A stretch of 64,000 nt of DNA, taken from Methanosarcina sp. ERenArc_MAG2 (GTDB taxonomy: Archaea; Halobacteriota; Methanosarcinia; Methanosarcinales; Methanosarcinaceae). Below the pieces are notes generated by a model. That model was not told the origin of the DNA, did no database searches, and saw only the letters and a list, made by a program, of their open reading frames with translations. A program made the translations under genes and the position numbers. Below are positions 37,177-45,666 of this stretch, piece by piece (positions within the stretch are counted from its first letter, which is position 1; every line of letters starts with the position of its first letter). The stretch is from NCBI GenBank assembly GCA_023955635.1, contig JAMXHR010000002.1:62001-126000 (forward strand), in the 5' to 3' direction.

Positions 37177-37605
37177 ATGGGAAAACGAGGTCCAAAACCA
37201 CAATTTACTGACGTCGCTTGTCCAAATGATTCATGTGAATTTTATGGCCTTAAAGGTAAGGACAACGTTGTCGGAAATGGAACATCTGTGAGTCGTGGAG
37301 AAAAAGTTAGAAAATACATCTGTCGGAACTGTGGCAAAGTATTCAATGACCATACAGGCACTTTCTATTATGATCTCCGTAAAGAAGAACGTGTTATTGA
37401 ATTAGCTTTAAAAATGTCCATGAAAGGGATGAGTGAAGAGGGTATTGCAGATGTATTGGATATAAAGCCAGCAACTGTACGTAGATGGTTAGATCGTGCA
37501 GCAGAATCCTGCAATAAGGTTAATGAGGTCTTTATGAAAGGCCTGAAAGTACCCAAGATAGAAATGGATGAGATATGGGTAATAGTCCAAAAAAATCGTC
37601 CCTAG
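37177..37605 (+). CDS. IS1 transposase, upstream frame (InsA-like part)
   Basis: 142 residues from ATG 37177 (MGKRGPKPQF). It has an N-terminal zinc ribbon (CPNDSCEFYG and YICRNCGKVFND), an HTH (GMSEEGIADVLDIKPATVRRWL), and the first catalytic Asp in KIEMDEIWVI. The frame ends shortly after an A7 run (37589-37595). The catalytic part continues in the next frame from SKKIVPRMENYEDDGP, so a frame change in the A run is needed to make the full transposase. Confidence 0.85.
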   Translation: MGKRGPKPQFTDVACPNDSCEFYGLKGKDNVVGNGTSVSRGEKVRKYICRNCGKVFNDHTGTFYYDLRKEERVIELALKMSMKGMSEEGIADVLDIKPATVRRWLDRAAESCNKVNEVFMKGLKVPKIEMDEIWVIVQKNRP

Positions 37606-37606
37606 A

Positions 37607-38272
37607 ATGGAAAATTATGAAGATGATGGACCGTGGATGTGGGTAGCTTTTGCACCAAGTTATAGGTTAATAGTTGCTTTTGTCATTGGTCCGAGAAAAC
37701 AGTATGTTGCGGATGAATTAGTTAAATTAACGGCTAGACGTCTTTCAGAACCATTGCCTCTTTTTGTCTCTGATGGTTTGGAATTTTATGGGAAAGCTCT
37801 TCTGAAACAATTTGGAGAAATAATAGAGTTTCCTAGAACAGGTAAGAGAGGAAGGCCAAAGAATCCAAAACGTGTTCCATCTGATTACCTGAACTTTGCT
37901 CAGGTAATCAAAAACAGGAAGGGAGGAAAATTAAAGAAGATTGTTAAGAAGATTATATTTGGAAAAGACATTGAAGAAACTGAGATATCTACAAGTTTAC
38001 TCGAAAGGCAAAATCTGACATTCAGACAGGACAACAACAGGATCTCAAGAAAGACAATAGGATTCTCGAAGAAAATAGAGTACTTAATAAATCGAATGAT
38101 TCTGTACTGCACGTATTTTAATTTCTGTCGAGAACATGGTGGGTTAACATATCAGGATGAAAACTGTTTTAAACGTAAAAATACACCTACAAGAGAAGCG
38201 GGAATCACTCAATCAAAATGGACTTTAAAAGAGTTGCTCAGATTCAGATGTTTCAAAACATCAACCGTATAA
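37607..38272 (+). CDS. IS1 transposase, downstream frame (InsB-like catalytic part)
   Basis: 221 residues if counted from ATG 37607, but the frame is open from 37586 and is likely expressed only as a fusion. It contains WMWVAFAPSYRLIVAFVIG, the second catalytic Asp in PLFVSDGLEFYG, the basic KRGRPKNP segment and the region with the last acidic residue (ISTSLLERQNLTFRQDNNR). The offset from the upstream frame is +1 (or -2). Both copies in the window share this offset at the same A7 run, unlike the -1 shift of classical IS1. Confidence 0.85.
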   Translation: MENYEDDGPWMWVAFAPSYRLIVAFVIGPRKQYVADELVKLTARRLSEPLPLFVSDGLEFYGKALLKQFGEIIEFPRTGKRGRPKNPKRVPSDYLNFAQVIKNRKGGKLKKIVKKIIFGKDIEETEISTSLLERQNLTFRQDNNRISRKTIGFSKKIEYLINRMILYCTYFNFCREHGGLTYQDENCFKRKNTPTREAGITQSKWTLKELLRFRCFKTSTV

Positions 38273-38307
38273 AACCAGACGACCAAAACCTTAGGAGACT
38301 ATTTATT

Positions 38308-38447
38308 CAGTTAAATTGCAGATTTAGAAGGATCACTTTGCAAGGCCGTCTTTTAGATGAAAGTGATCTTTTCCTTTGGAGGGCTGTTTTCTGATTGAAG
38401 TGACGCTTTTCAGGTGAATTTGGATCAAGGAAAGCCGTCAGAAACTG
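38308..38447 (+). repeat. Intergenic repeat family R, copy R10 (left part deleted)
   Basis: ATTCAGTTAAATTGCAGATT, GGATCACTTTGCAAGGCCG, GATGAAAGTGATCTTTTCC, then GGTGAATTTGGATCAAGG. It begins 16 bp after the IS1 target duplication. Confidence 0.6.
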
Positions 38448-38449
38448 GA

Positions 38450-38690
38450 CCGCCGAATACGAAATGAAAATCTTCCACCATCGCTAATTCAGTTTAAATA
38501 TATTTTCCTGTCGGCGGTCTGCTTAAATCTCTCTCGAATTCTTTTGTAAAAATAAGATAATTTGAAAACCCGTGATTTTTGCAGATTTAGAAGGAGCACT
38601 TTGCAGGGCCTTTTTTAGATTAAACGATTTTTTTCTCTGGGGAGATTTTTCTGATTAAAGTTAAGACTTCCAACTAAATTCTAGGCATAA
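38450..38690 (+). repeat. Intergenic repeat family R, copy R11
   Basis: GAAACTGGACCGCCGAATAC, ATTCAGTTTAAATATATTTT, CTGTCGGCGGTCTGCTTAAATC, CCCGTGATTTTTGCAGATTT, GGAGCACTTTGCAGGGCC. The 9-bp arms GACCGCCGA and TCGGCGGTC are perfect complements. It lies upstream of the prenyltransferase gene. Confidence 0.8.
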
Positions 38691-38758
38691 AGTTCATTAG
38701 CTGAGTTCAGTGAAGATTATTTATAGCATTTTTAAGCAAAGAAATAGGGGGTTATTTT

Positions 38759-39417
38759 CTGGATATACCTAAATTTAAAAGACTACCAGGACACATAGCT
38801 ATAATACCGGATGGAAACAGGAGATGGGCTTTAGACAGAGGCTTAGAAAAGCATGAAGGATATAAACATGGAATAGTTCCAGGCCTGGAGCTATATGATA
38901 TATGCGTAAAAATAGGAATAGGCGAAGTTACTTTTTTGGATTCACTCACGATAACACAAAAAGGCCTCAAATTCAAAGAAAAGCGTTTGTAGATGCCTGT
39001 ATAAAGTCAGTTACAGAACTTTCCAAACATGATGCTGAACTTCTTGTAGTAGGGGATATCAATTCGGACATGTTTCCAAAAGAGTTACTCGCATATACAA
39101 AAAGGACTAAATTTGGAAGAGGTAAAGTAAGGATAAATTTTTTGGTAAATTATGGTTGGTACTGGGATTTAACATATGCATTTGAGAACTCTTCAGATGG
39201 TAAAAAAATGATAGAAAATATTGCATCAGCAGAGATTCCAAGAATAGATTTACTTATCCGTTGGGGAGGAAGAAATAGACTCAGTGGAATGCTTCCGGTT
39301 CAAACGGTATATTCGGATATATATGTGGTTGACGAAATGTGGCCAGATTTTAAGCCAGAACATTTATTCAATGCACTAGAGTTTTATCAAGATCAAGATA
39401 TCACACTGGGTGGATAA
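38759..39417 (+). pseudogene. cis-prenyltransferase (UppS-like), frameshifted
   Basis: Undecaprenyl-diphosphate-synthase-type enzyme of about 219 residues once repaired. The N-terminal part reads [20 protein letters not shown] (the catalytic Asp-Gly-Asn-Arg motif), [20 protein letters not shown], then a T6 run near 38932-38937. One more T continues it as [19 protein letters not shown]. The end has PRIDLLIRWGGRNRLSGMLP. No ATG is in phase; CTG 38759, seven bases after AGGGGG, is the best start and may be a changed ATG. In archaea such enzymes make dolichyl-type lipid carriers. Confidence 0.75.
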
Positions 39418-39439
39418 TTGATTTTCTTGCCTTTTACCA

Positions 39440-39540
39440 ATTCATTAAAATTGATTTTTTTCTTTCTTGGGCTGTTTTCAGATTAAGTTGAAAATCTGTT
39501 AACCGAATCTTGTTTTCATAGGAGCCATCTGAAACTGGAT
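39440..39540 (+). repeat. Intergenic repeat family R, partial right end
   Basis: TTTCTTGGGCTGTTTTCAGATT, GAAAATCTGTTAACCGAATC, then CTGAAACTGGATCC. Only the right border of the family is present. Confidence 0.45.
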
Positions 39541-39584
39541 CCTATAGGGAATGAAATCCTCTCAGTTATTCCAATTCATTTTAA

Positions 39585-40325
39585 GGAATTGGTAAATAAA
39601 AATAGATATATAATACTTATAACCTATATTTCTGCATGAATTGCCCAAAATGTAACAGTTCCAGTCACAAAAAGAATGGCATAGTTGGCGGGCGTCAATG
39701 GTACAAATGCTCTGCTTGTGGCTATAACTATACAGTAGAGCTGAAATCAACTGCTTTTTCCGCTTCTGTAAAAAGACAGGCTTTACAACTCTACCTCGAA
39801 GGATTGGGCTTTCGCTCAATAGGACGATTTTTAGGGGTAAGTCATGTTTCTGTCCAAAAATGGATAAAGAAATTTGGTCAGGGGTTAGAGGATCTAAAAA
39901 GTGAAAATGAGATATCTGTTGTTGAAATGGATGAAATGCATACTTACATCAGTAACAAAAAAAATATTGCTGGATCTGGATTGCTGTTGATAGAGGTGGG
40001 AAAAAGTTCATCAACTGCTCTTTTGGTAGCAGAGGAACGGAAACTGGACAACTACTCTGGGAAAAATTAGAGAAGAAAGAGATTGGAGAAGTGATGACAG
40101 ATCACTGGAGGGTATATGCAGAGTTCCTTCCTGAAACGATTCATACTCAATCCAAAGCAGAAACGTATACATTTGAAGGATATAACAGCATATTGAGGCA
40201 CTTTCTAGCAAGATTAAGAAGAAAAACAAAGTGTTATACGAAGAGTCTTGAAATGCTAAAGTACTCGGTTCTTCTATTGATGAAATACAGAAATAAAGAG
40301 TTAACTATTTTTAGTTAACAATGCC
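39585..40325 (+). mobile_element. Small IS1-type element (ISMhu11-like)
   Basis: 741 bp with ends GGAATTGGTAAATAAAAATAG and the complement of GGCATTGTTAACTAAAAATAG (17 of 21 identical). One transposase gene fills it. It is of a different lineage from the 1164-bp IS1 element 1.3 kb upstream. No target duplication is evident. Confidence 0.75.
39636..40318 (+). CDS. IS1-family transposase (ISMhu11 type), frame change at A8
   Basis: Zinc-ribbon start MNCPKCNSSSHKKNG and YKCSACGYNYTVE, then HTH YLEGLGFRSIGRFLGVSHVSVQKWI, and the first Asp in VVEMDEMHTYI. At the A8 run 39957-39964 the frame must shift by -1 (or gain one A) to continue as WIAVDRGGKKFINCSFGSRG, the second Asp in VMTDHWRVYAEF and Glu in YTFEGYNSILRHFLARL. 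About 227 residues in total. The shift could be programmed as in IS1, or reflect an undercalled A run. Confidence 0.75.
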
Positions 40326-40369
40326 CAAGAAAGTATTTCCAAGATATGAAATAAAAGAGGAATCATATC

Positions 40370-40620
40370 CATTGGTCATCGGTTAAGGAATTTTCTTGCC
40401 TGAAAGCTATCGATTTTGCATCTTAATCCTGATTAAACTTTGGCCTTTTTACATGAAATCGATACTCTGTTCCAGTCTACAATATGTTAAAATTTATAAC
40501 AACTGTTGTGGAAATGGGGCAATTTATCATGATTCATCACTTAACCGAAGACGCATGGAATCATATCTAGGAGTTGTAATGGTAGCAGCAATAATTAGAT
40601 TACATGAAGTTTTGGGATAG
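40370..40620 (+). pseudogene. Transposase C-terminal remnant
   Basis: The open frame ends IYHDSSLNRRRMESYLGVV and MVAAIIRLHEVLG, followed by GATAGGCTC, which resembles the terminal repeat of MITE family 3. The first 200 bp match 2559-2757. The upstream transposase is absent. Confidence 0.5.
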
Positions 40621-40741
40621 GCTCGCTCTCAAAAATATGTTACTACAATGTTTTAAGGCAAAAGGTTGTAGTAAAATCCTAACGTTTTATGTCAAAATGA
40701 TCGGATATCATACTAACCTGAAAAATTAATTTTTTGCAAAT

Positions 40742-40796
40742 CAAAGTTGCGATGGCGCACCCCGCTGCAAGCAACGGGGTATGTCCGCGCCATCGC
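40742..40796. repeat. GC-rich hairpin repeat, copy 2
   Basis: Outer arms GATGGCGC and GCGCCATC are perfect complements, and the inner arms ACCCCG and CGGGGT pair as well. It is related to 886-940. It could form a stable cruciform or RNA hairpin. Confidence 0.6.
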
Positions 40797-40904
40797 TCGA
40801 AATTCCGTAAAAGAAGACAATAAACCTAATAGGTTTAGTTCTAGCAGAAGTTAACAATCGAAAAATGGGATTGATAAATAATATTATCATCAACGGTTAC
40901 CGGG

Positions 40905-40945
40905 GAAGTTTTCCATCCCCGCAGCAAGCTAGCGGGGTATTCGAC
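40905..40945. repeat. GC-rich hairpin
   Basis: CCCCGCAGCAAGCTAGCGGGGTATT, six-pair CCCCGC/GCGGGG stem. It is similar to the hairpin at 28603 in opposite orientation. Confidence 0.5.
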
Positions 40946-41038
40946 TGAAATGAACCAAAAAGGTTTAACTCCTGTAAAAGGAGCTTATAATCACTTCTAC
41001 TGGTTTACTATCACTTGGTGGTACACCATGCTGCAACC

Positions 41039-41127
41039 GGTTCTGTGTAGTTGACGGGGTTTATCCTCTAGATAAATGTCGCTTGATGCTGAAAATTTTC
41101 CCCATACCCCATAGACTACACAGTACC
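41039..41127. repeat. MITE family 2, copy 2
   Basis: Ends GGTTCTGTGTAGTTGACGGGG and CCCCATAGACTACACAGTACC. It is related to 12919-13006 in ends and interior. It lies 80 bp before the acetyltransferase start. Confidence 0.7.
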
Positions 41128-41207
41128 TATTGAATGAAATATTTTAATATTATTTACATAAATGATTCAACCGAGTAAGTCCTAAATTGTTAGGAAGGAT
41201 AAAAGAG

Positions 41208-41687
41208 ATGAATAAACAGTTAGAAGATAAAGTCGAACTTGTACTTGCAAATGAAGAGGATTTAGCATTATTTCAAAAGGAACTGCAGGAAGCTTTCATA
41301 AATGCGCTAATAGAAAATTTAGGTGATGCAGAAGCTGGTCCTATTCCATCAGATGAAGATATTCAGCAGTCTTTTCATGCGCCTGAAGCAGTCATTTACC
41401 ACATTTCACTGAACGATGAAAAGGTGGGAGGCGTAGTATTAAAAATTGACAACAAAACACATCGCAATTGGGTCGATTTACTCTATATTTCGTCAAAAAC
41501 GCAAAATCGTGGAATTGGTTCGGCAGCGTGGCAGGCAATTGAGGCGCAGTATCCAGAAACAAAAGTATGGGAGCTCTTTACACCTTATTTTGAAAAACGT
41601 AACATTCATTTTTATGTGAATAAATGCGGATTTCACATTGTTGAGTTTTATACTAAAACCATGCTGCAACCGGTTCTGTGTAGTTGA
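41208..41687 (+). pseudogene. GNAT acetyltransferase, truncated duplicate
   Basis: Identical to the intact gene at 41841 for about 150 codons ([20 protein letters not shown] through HIVEFYTK). It then reads into the second duplication unit and ends as TMLQPVLCS. The acetyl-CoA-binding segment ([16 protein letters not shown]) is complete, but the last 40 residues are replaced. GGAAGGAT is the ribosome site. Confidence 0.85.
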
Positions 41688-41760
41688 CGGGGTTTATCCT
41701 CTAGATAAATGTCGCTTGATGCTGAAAATTTTCCCCATACCCCATAGACTACACAGTACC
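41672..41760. repeat. MITE family 2, copy 3
   Basis: Exact repeat of 41039-41127 in the second duplication unit. Confidence 0.7.
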
Positions 41761-41840
41761 TATTGAATGAAATATTTTAATATTATTTACATAAATGATT
41801 CAACCGAGTAAGTCCTAAATTGTTAGGAAGGATAAAAGAG

Positions 41841-42419
41841 ATGAATAAACAGTTAGAAGATAAAGTCGAACTTGTACTTGCAAATGAAGAGGATTTAGCA
41901 TTATTTCAAAAGGAACTGCAGGAAGCTTTCATAAATGCGCTAATAGAAAATTTAGGTGATGCAGAAGCTGGTCCTATTCCATCAGATGAAGATATTCAGC
42001 AGTCTTTTCATGCGCCTGAAGCAGTCATTTACCACATTTCACTGAACGATGAAAAGGTGGGAGGCGTAGTATTAAAAATTGACAACAAAACACATCGCAA
42101 TTGGGTCGATTTACTCTATATTTCGTCAAAAACGCAAAATCGTGGAATTGGTTCGGCAGCGTGGCAGGCAATTGAGGCGCAGTATCCAGAAACAAAAGTA
42201 TGGGAGCTCTTTACACCTTATTTTGAAAAACGTAACATTCATTTTTATGTGAATAAATGCGGATTTCACATTGTTGAGTTTTATACTAAATTTAACCCTG
42301 ATCCACAACAGCCTCGTGTAAACGAGCATCAAAACAATTCGAGACCATTAGAAGAATACGAATTTTTTAGATTTGAAAAAGTGATGAAAATGGAAATTCG
42401 AAAGAAAATTGAAAACTAA
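41841..42419 (+). CDS. GNAT-family N-acetyltransferase
   Basis: 192 residues from ATG 41841 ([20 protein letters not shown]). GNAT fold: [34 protein letters not shown] covers strands 4-5 and the Q/RxxGxG/A acetyl-CoA motif, then [18 protein letters not shown] and the [18 protein letters not shown] helix-strand end. The C-terminal tail is polar (HQNNSRPLEEYEFFRFEKV). The overall type is common in Firmicutes, so acquisition from bacteria is possible. The substrate is unknown. Confidence 0.88.
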   Translation: MNKQLEDKVELVLANEEDLALFQKELQEAFINALIENLGDAEAGPIPSDEDIQQSFHAPEAVIYHISLNDEKVGGVVLKIDNKTHRNWVDLLYISSKTQNRGIGSAAWQAIEAQYPETKVWELFTPYFEKRNIHFYVNKCGFHIVEFYTKFNPDPQQPRVNEHQNNSRPLEEYEFFRFEKVMKMEIRKKIEN

Positions 42420-42443
42420 AAGAAATATGCAGATTCTTTTAAT

Positions 42444-42992
42444 GAGCCTATCCCAAAAGTAATATTAAGTTGAAATTATAAATTTACTTTTATGTTATTC
42501 AGTGAAATCGATGATGTTCTATGGGAATCAATAGAGCCTTATCTTCCTCCCCAGAAATCACATACAGGAAGGCCACGTGCAAGTATGAGGAAGTTAATGA
42601 ACGGTATTTTGTACGTTGTTACCCTACTTTGACAGATCATAATAATTAATATAGTGTTTTTATACAAAAAACACATTGCTTCGACACATGACATATTGGT
42701 AAAACAGTAAATGCCATAAATCGATAAACATACTATATAAATTTAAATTATATGAAGAAAACAGAAGCATGAAGCCCATTTATACATTACAAAATGTACG
42801 CTTCTGTCAAAGTAAGGTTGTTATGACAGGTTGTACTTGGAAAGATGTTCCCCGTCAATATGGTTCTAAATCAACCGTTCACAGATTCCATCTCTATCTC
42901 TGTGAACATGAAATATATCAGGAAATCTTTAATCCTGAGTCTTTTTAATTTTTCTGGATCTTCTTCAATTTTGAAAAAATCAAGAAATTTCA
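42444..42992 (+). pseudogene. IS5-type element remnant with N-terminal transposase, split by a MITE
   Basis: The left end GAGCCTATCCCAAAAGT is followed by ATG 42492: MLFSEIDDVLWESIEPYLPP, RPRASMRKLMNGILYVV, then a 195-bp MITE. The frame resumes at 42823 with MTGCTWKDVPRQYGSKSTVH, RFHLYLCEHEIYQEI. The catalytic domain is lost before the IS66 end at 42993. The last 55 bp are an inverted match to 45206-45262. The end sequence equals that of MITE family 3, so this IS is its likely parent. Confidence 0.75.
42622..42816. repeat. MITE family 4 (TTTGACAG type)
   Basis: 195 bp, ends CCCTACTTTGACAGA and the complement of CTTACTTTGACAGA, target duplication GTTGTTA on both sides. It sits inside the IS5-type transposase gene. 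The ends match those of the IS1634-like remnant at 3219-5190, its probable autonomous relative. Confidence 0.8.
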
Positions 42993-44767
42993 GTATCCTC
43001 TTCAAATTTTATGGGTTTTCAATCGCAGGAAACATATAATTGTTTCTCCATTTCCTCTTATCATATTTTGGAGCAAAAAAATGGATCTTGAAACCCTCAA
43101 GGAATTGCTGTCATCATTGGATATTAATCCTGATGAAATTCAGGATGAAAGATATGCCACATCTTTTCGTATTCTGTTTTCTGTCACTGAAAAGCAGAAC
43201 GAAGAGATCGAATTCCTTAAGGCCGATAATCAAAATCTTCGAGACGAAATCAACCTACTCAAAGGTGAACAAATCAAACCCAATATTCGTGGCTCTAAAA
43301 AGAATGATGACATTTCTTCTGAAAAAGAGAGACAAAAAAGATGTTTTCCCTAGAGCAAGAAATCTAACTCAAAACTGGATAAAATAGAGATTCATCGAAT
43401 TGAGACGTGTAAAGTTGATAGGTCCGTCTTACCCACCGATGCATATTCTAAAGGTTACAGGGACGTAATAATTCAGGACATTTCCATAAAACCTATGAAC
43501 ACCAACTTCAGGATAGAGGTCTTTTATTCTCCTTCTTCTCACAAAACATACTCAGGTGAACTTCCAGGTAGTATCCAAGGTGAATTTGGCCCTGGAATCA
43601 GATCTCTTGTAATAACTCTTAACCATGTTGCTAATGTTTCAGAGCCCAAAATACATGAGTTTCTGAAAAATATTGGCATTCATATCTCCAAAGCCACTAT
43701 TTCTCGAATTTTGACAAAAAATGCTGATGTATTCCATCAGGAGAAAGCTGAGATTTTTCTGGAAGGTCTAAAAGCTACGCCTTATCAGCAGATAGATGAT
43801 ACAGGTGCAAGAGTCAATGGTAGCAATCACTACACTCAGATCCTTTGTAGTCCTTATTATGCTGCTTATTTTACAGTTCCCAACAAGAGTCGAGAAAATA
43901 TTTTAGATGTACTTCTATGTGGAAAAGAAAAAACGTACTGCTTTAATAATGAAGCATTTGATCTGATGGAAACGTTTAATGTTTCCCAAATATGAACGGA
44001 AAAGCTCTCTTCTGTTAAAAACAAAATATTCAGTGACGCAGAAATGCGTCGAAAACTGGATTGTTTGTTCTCGGTTAATGGATCTAAAACTGCTAAGAAG
44101 AAAGTTCTTGAAGCCTGTGCAATTGCGGCATATCACCAAAGTACAGACATACCTGTGGTTACCTTCCTTCTGAGTGATGACGCACGTCAATTCAAGCAAA
44201 TTGCATATCATCATGCTCTTTGTTGGATTCATGATGGAAGAAACTACAAGAAATTGAGGCCAATAGTACCTTACCATAAAGAAAAGCTGGAAGCTTTTCT
44301 GGACAGATACTGGGACTTTTATGGGGAACTCTGTGAATTTAGAGAAAATCCCGATTCAGAGATCGCGAAACAATTATCCACGAAGTTTGATCAAGTGTTT
44401 TCGACTATAACAGGGTATGAAAAGCTGGATGAAAGAATCTGTAAAACAAAAGAGAACAAGGAACATTTGTTAAAGGTACTGATTTTACCAGAGATTCCAT
44501 TGCATAATAATGCAGCAGAGTTAGCGGCGAGAGCCAAGGTCAGAAAAAGAGATGTGAGCCTTCAAACAAAAACAGATGAAGGAACAAGGGCAAACGACAC
44601 ATTTATGACGATTGTTCAAACAGCAAAGAAACTGAGTGTAAGTGCATATGATTACATATTTGATAGAGTGAGCAACACATTTGAAATGCCGTCTCTAGCA
44701 AAACTGATCAGAGAAAAAGCGAATTGAGTTGAAAGTCAGAGCTTTCCACTCAATTTGAAGAGGATAC
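42993..44767 (+). mobile_element. IS66-type element B, copy 1
   Basis: 1775 bp with perfect 16-bp inverted ends GTATCCTCTTCAAATT and AATTTGAAGAGGATAC. A second copy with two MITEs is at 58578-60706 in the same orientation. Confidence 0.88.
43081..44727 (+). pseudogene. IS66-type transposase B, copy 1 (in-frame UAG and UGA)
   Basis: One phase is open from ATG 43081 (MDLETLKELLSSLDINPDEI) to 44727 except for TAG at 43351-43353 and TGA at 43993-43995. Before the TAG is a coiled-coil region (EIEFLKADNQNLRDEINLL). After it come KKSNSKLDKIEIHRIE, HEFLKNIGIHISKATISRIL, catalytic QIDDTGARV, TFLLSDDARQF and the LHNNAAELAARAKVRKRD glutamate region. Copy 2 has TGG in place of the TGA but keeps the TAG. 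So UGA is a local mutation, while the UAG is old and could be read as pyrrolysine. Full length is 548 codons. Confidence 0.85.
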
Positions 44768-45002
44768 ACTTATTTCAACAAACGGTGTTTCAGTACTGGA
44801 AAATGGAGAGGATTCTCACCTTTAATGAGGGCAAGATTCCAATATTGATAAAGGTAGAAGAAAAAAATAACTCTTCAATTTAAAATGGAATTCCTATAGC
44901 GGTAGCTGATGAAAATCTCCATAAAAATAGGGTATGTAACAAAAAAATTATATGAGTTCTTGCATCAATAAATCAAATTGCGGGCGGCCACCCCACCCTA
45001 AA

Positions 45003-45119
45003 CAGGCTGTCCGACAATTACTCCCAGTAATATACAAATTCCTTTTTTTCAGTTTAAAGGCTTTATATGCCTTATTTTTCACATGTTTTTGCCCTTAAAT
45101 TGAATTGTCGGACAGCCTG
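45003..45119. repeat. MITE family 5 (CAGGCTGTCCGACAATT ends)
   Basis: 117 bp with perfect 17-bp inverted ends CAGGCTGTCCGACAATT, flanked by TAAA on both sides. It is inserted in a GC-rich repeat (CACCCCACCC | GGATAGGGTATTCGTGACCC). A related right half, without the left, is at 12848-12890. Confidence 0.85.
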
Positions 45120-45473
45120 TAAAGGATAGGGTATTCGTGACCCTCCGCACTCCCAAAGTAATAAACTTTCTCAAAATGAGTAGATTAGTTTACTCAAATT
45201 AGAATGAAATTTCTTGATTTTTTCAAAATTGAAGAAGATCCAGAAAAAATTAAAAAGACTCTATTTGCACCTGATTTGCCCAATGTTCGGTAACAAAGAA
45301 AAACATTGAAGAGCGCGGAAAAAATCACTCAAGACTCTACAACCAGCTACAACATATCTAGTCCTGAAAAACTGTAATTTTGTAAATGAGTCCTTCAACC
45401 CAGATTACTTAAAAATCAGATTGATTTCAATGCGGAGTTTATAAGAGCTTCATAAAGTTATTTTTAAAATGAG

Positions 45474-45666
45474 ATTGCGTTCTCATCCATAAAACCTGGG
45501 AGTTCCAAATGGTATTTAAGAGACTCACTTTGTTTTAGTTGAGAAAGAGGTATTGAGGTATTTTGATTTATTGGTTGCGAGTTTCTCTTTCTATCCCTTT
45601 ACTGTGGAGTTATTTTCTTGAGTAGGTGTTGTTGCTATTGGGGTGTTAAAGAGATGAGAACGCAAT
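45474..45666. repeat. MITE family 6 (ATTGCGTTCTCATC ends)
   Basis: 193 bp with perfect 14-bp inverted ends ATTGCGTTCTCATC / GATGAGAACGCAAT. The interior is non-coding. No clear target duplication. Confidence 0.65.

Larger units (their letters stand above)
37121..38284 (+). mobile_element. IS1-type element, copy 1
   Basis: 1164 bp, ends GGTCGTCT and AGACGACC, flanked by the 8-bp target duplication AAAACCTT (37113-37120 and 38285-38292). Two overlapping-phase reading frames make up the transposase, as in IS1. The target repeat is perfect, so the insertion is fairly recent. A related copy with 8-bp duplications is at 47774-48936. Confidence 0.9.
41027..42292 (+). repeat. 633-bp tandem duplication (MITE plus acetyltransferase gene)
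   Basis: 41027-41659 and 41660-42292 are essentially identical units at 633-bp spacing. Each begins ACCATGCTGCAACC, includes an 89-bp inverted-repeat element, and ends inside the acetyltransferase gene at GAGTTTTATACTAAA. The first gene copy is therefore cut short at the junction and the second continues to its natural stop. Confidence 0.9.

Noticed and set aside
37603..37605. Pyrrolysine readthrough at the TAG ending the first IS1 frame
   Set aside because: The catalytic half is in a different phase and the sister copy ends in TGA, so the stop only marks the end of the upstream frame.
24575..39540. CRISPR-like array
   Set aside because: Repeats are long (about 200 bp), diverged and irregularly spaced with genes between, and no cas gene is present. 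No other regular short repeat array was seen.
43993..43995. UGA readthrough in IS66-B copy 1
   Set aside because: The second copy has TGG at the same codon, so this is a simple nonsense mutation.
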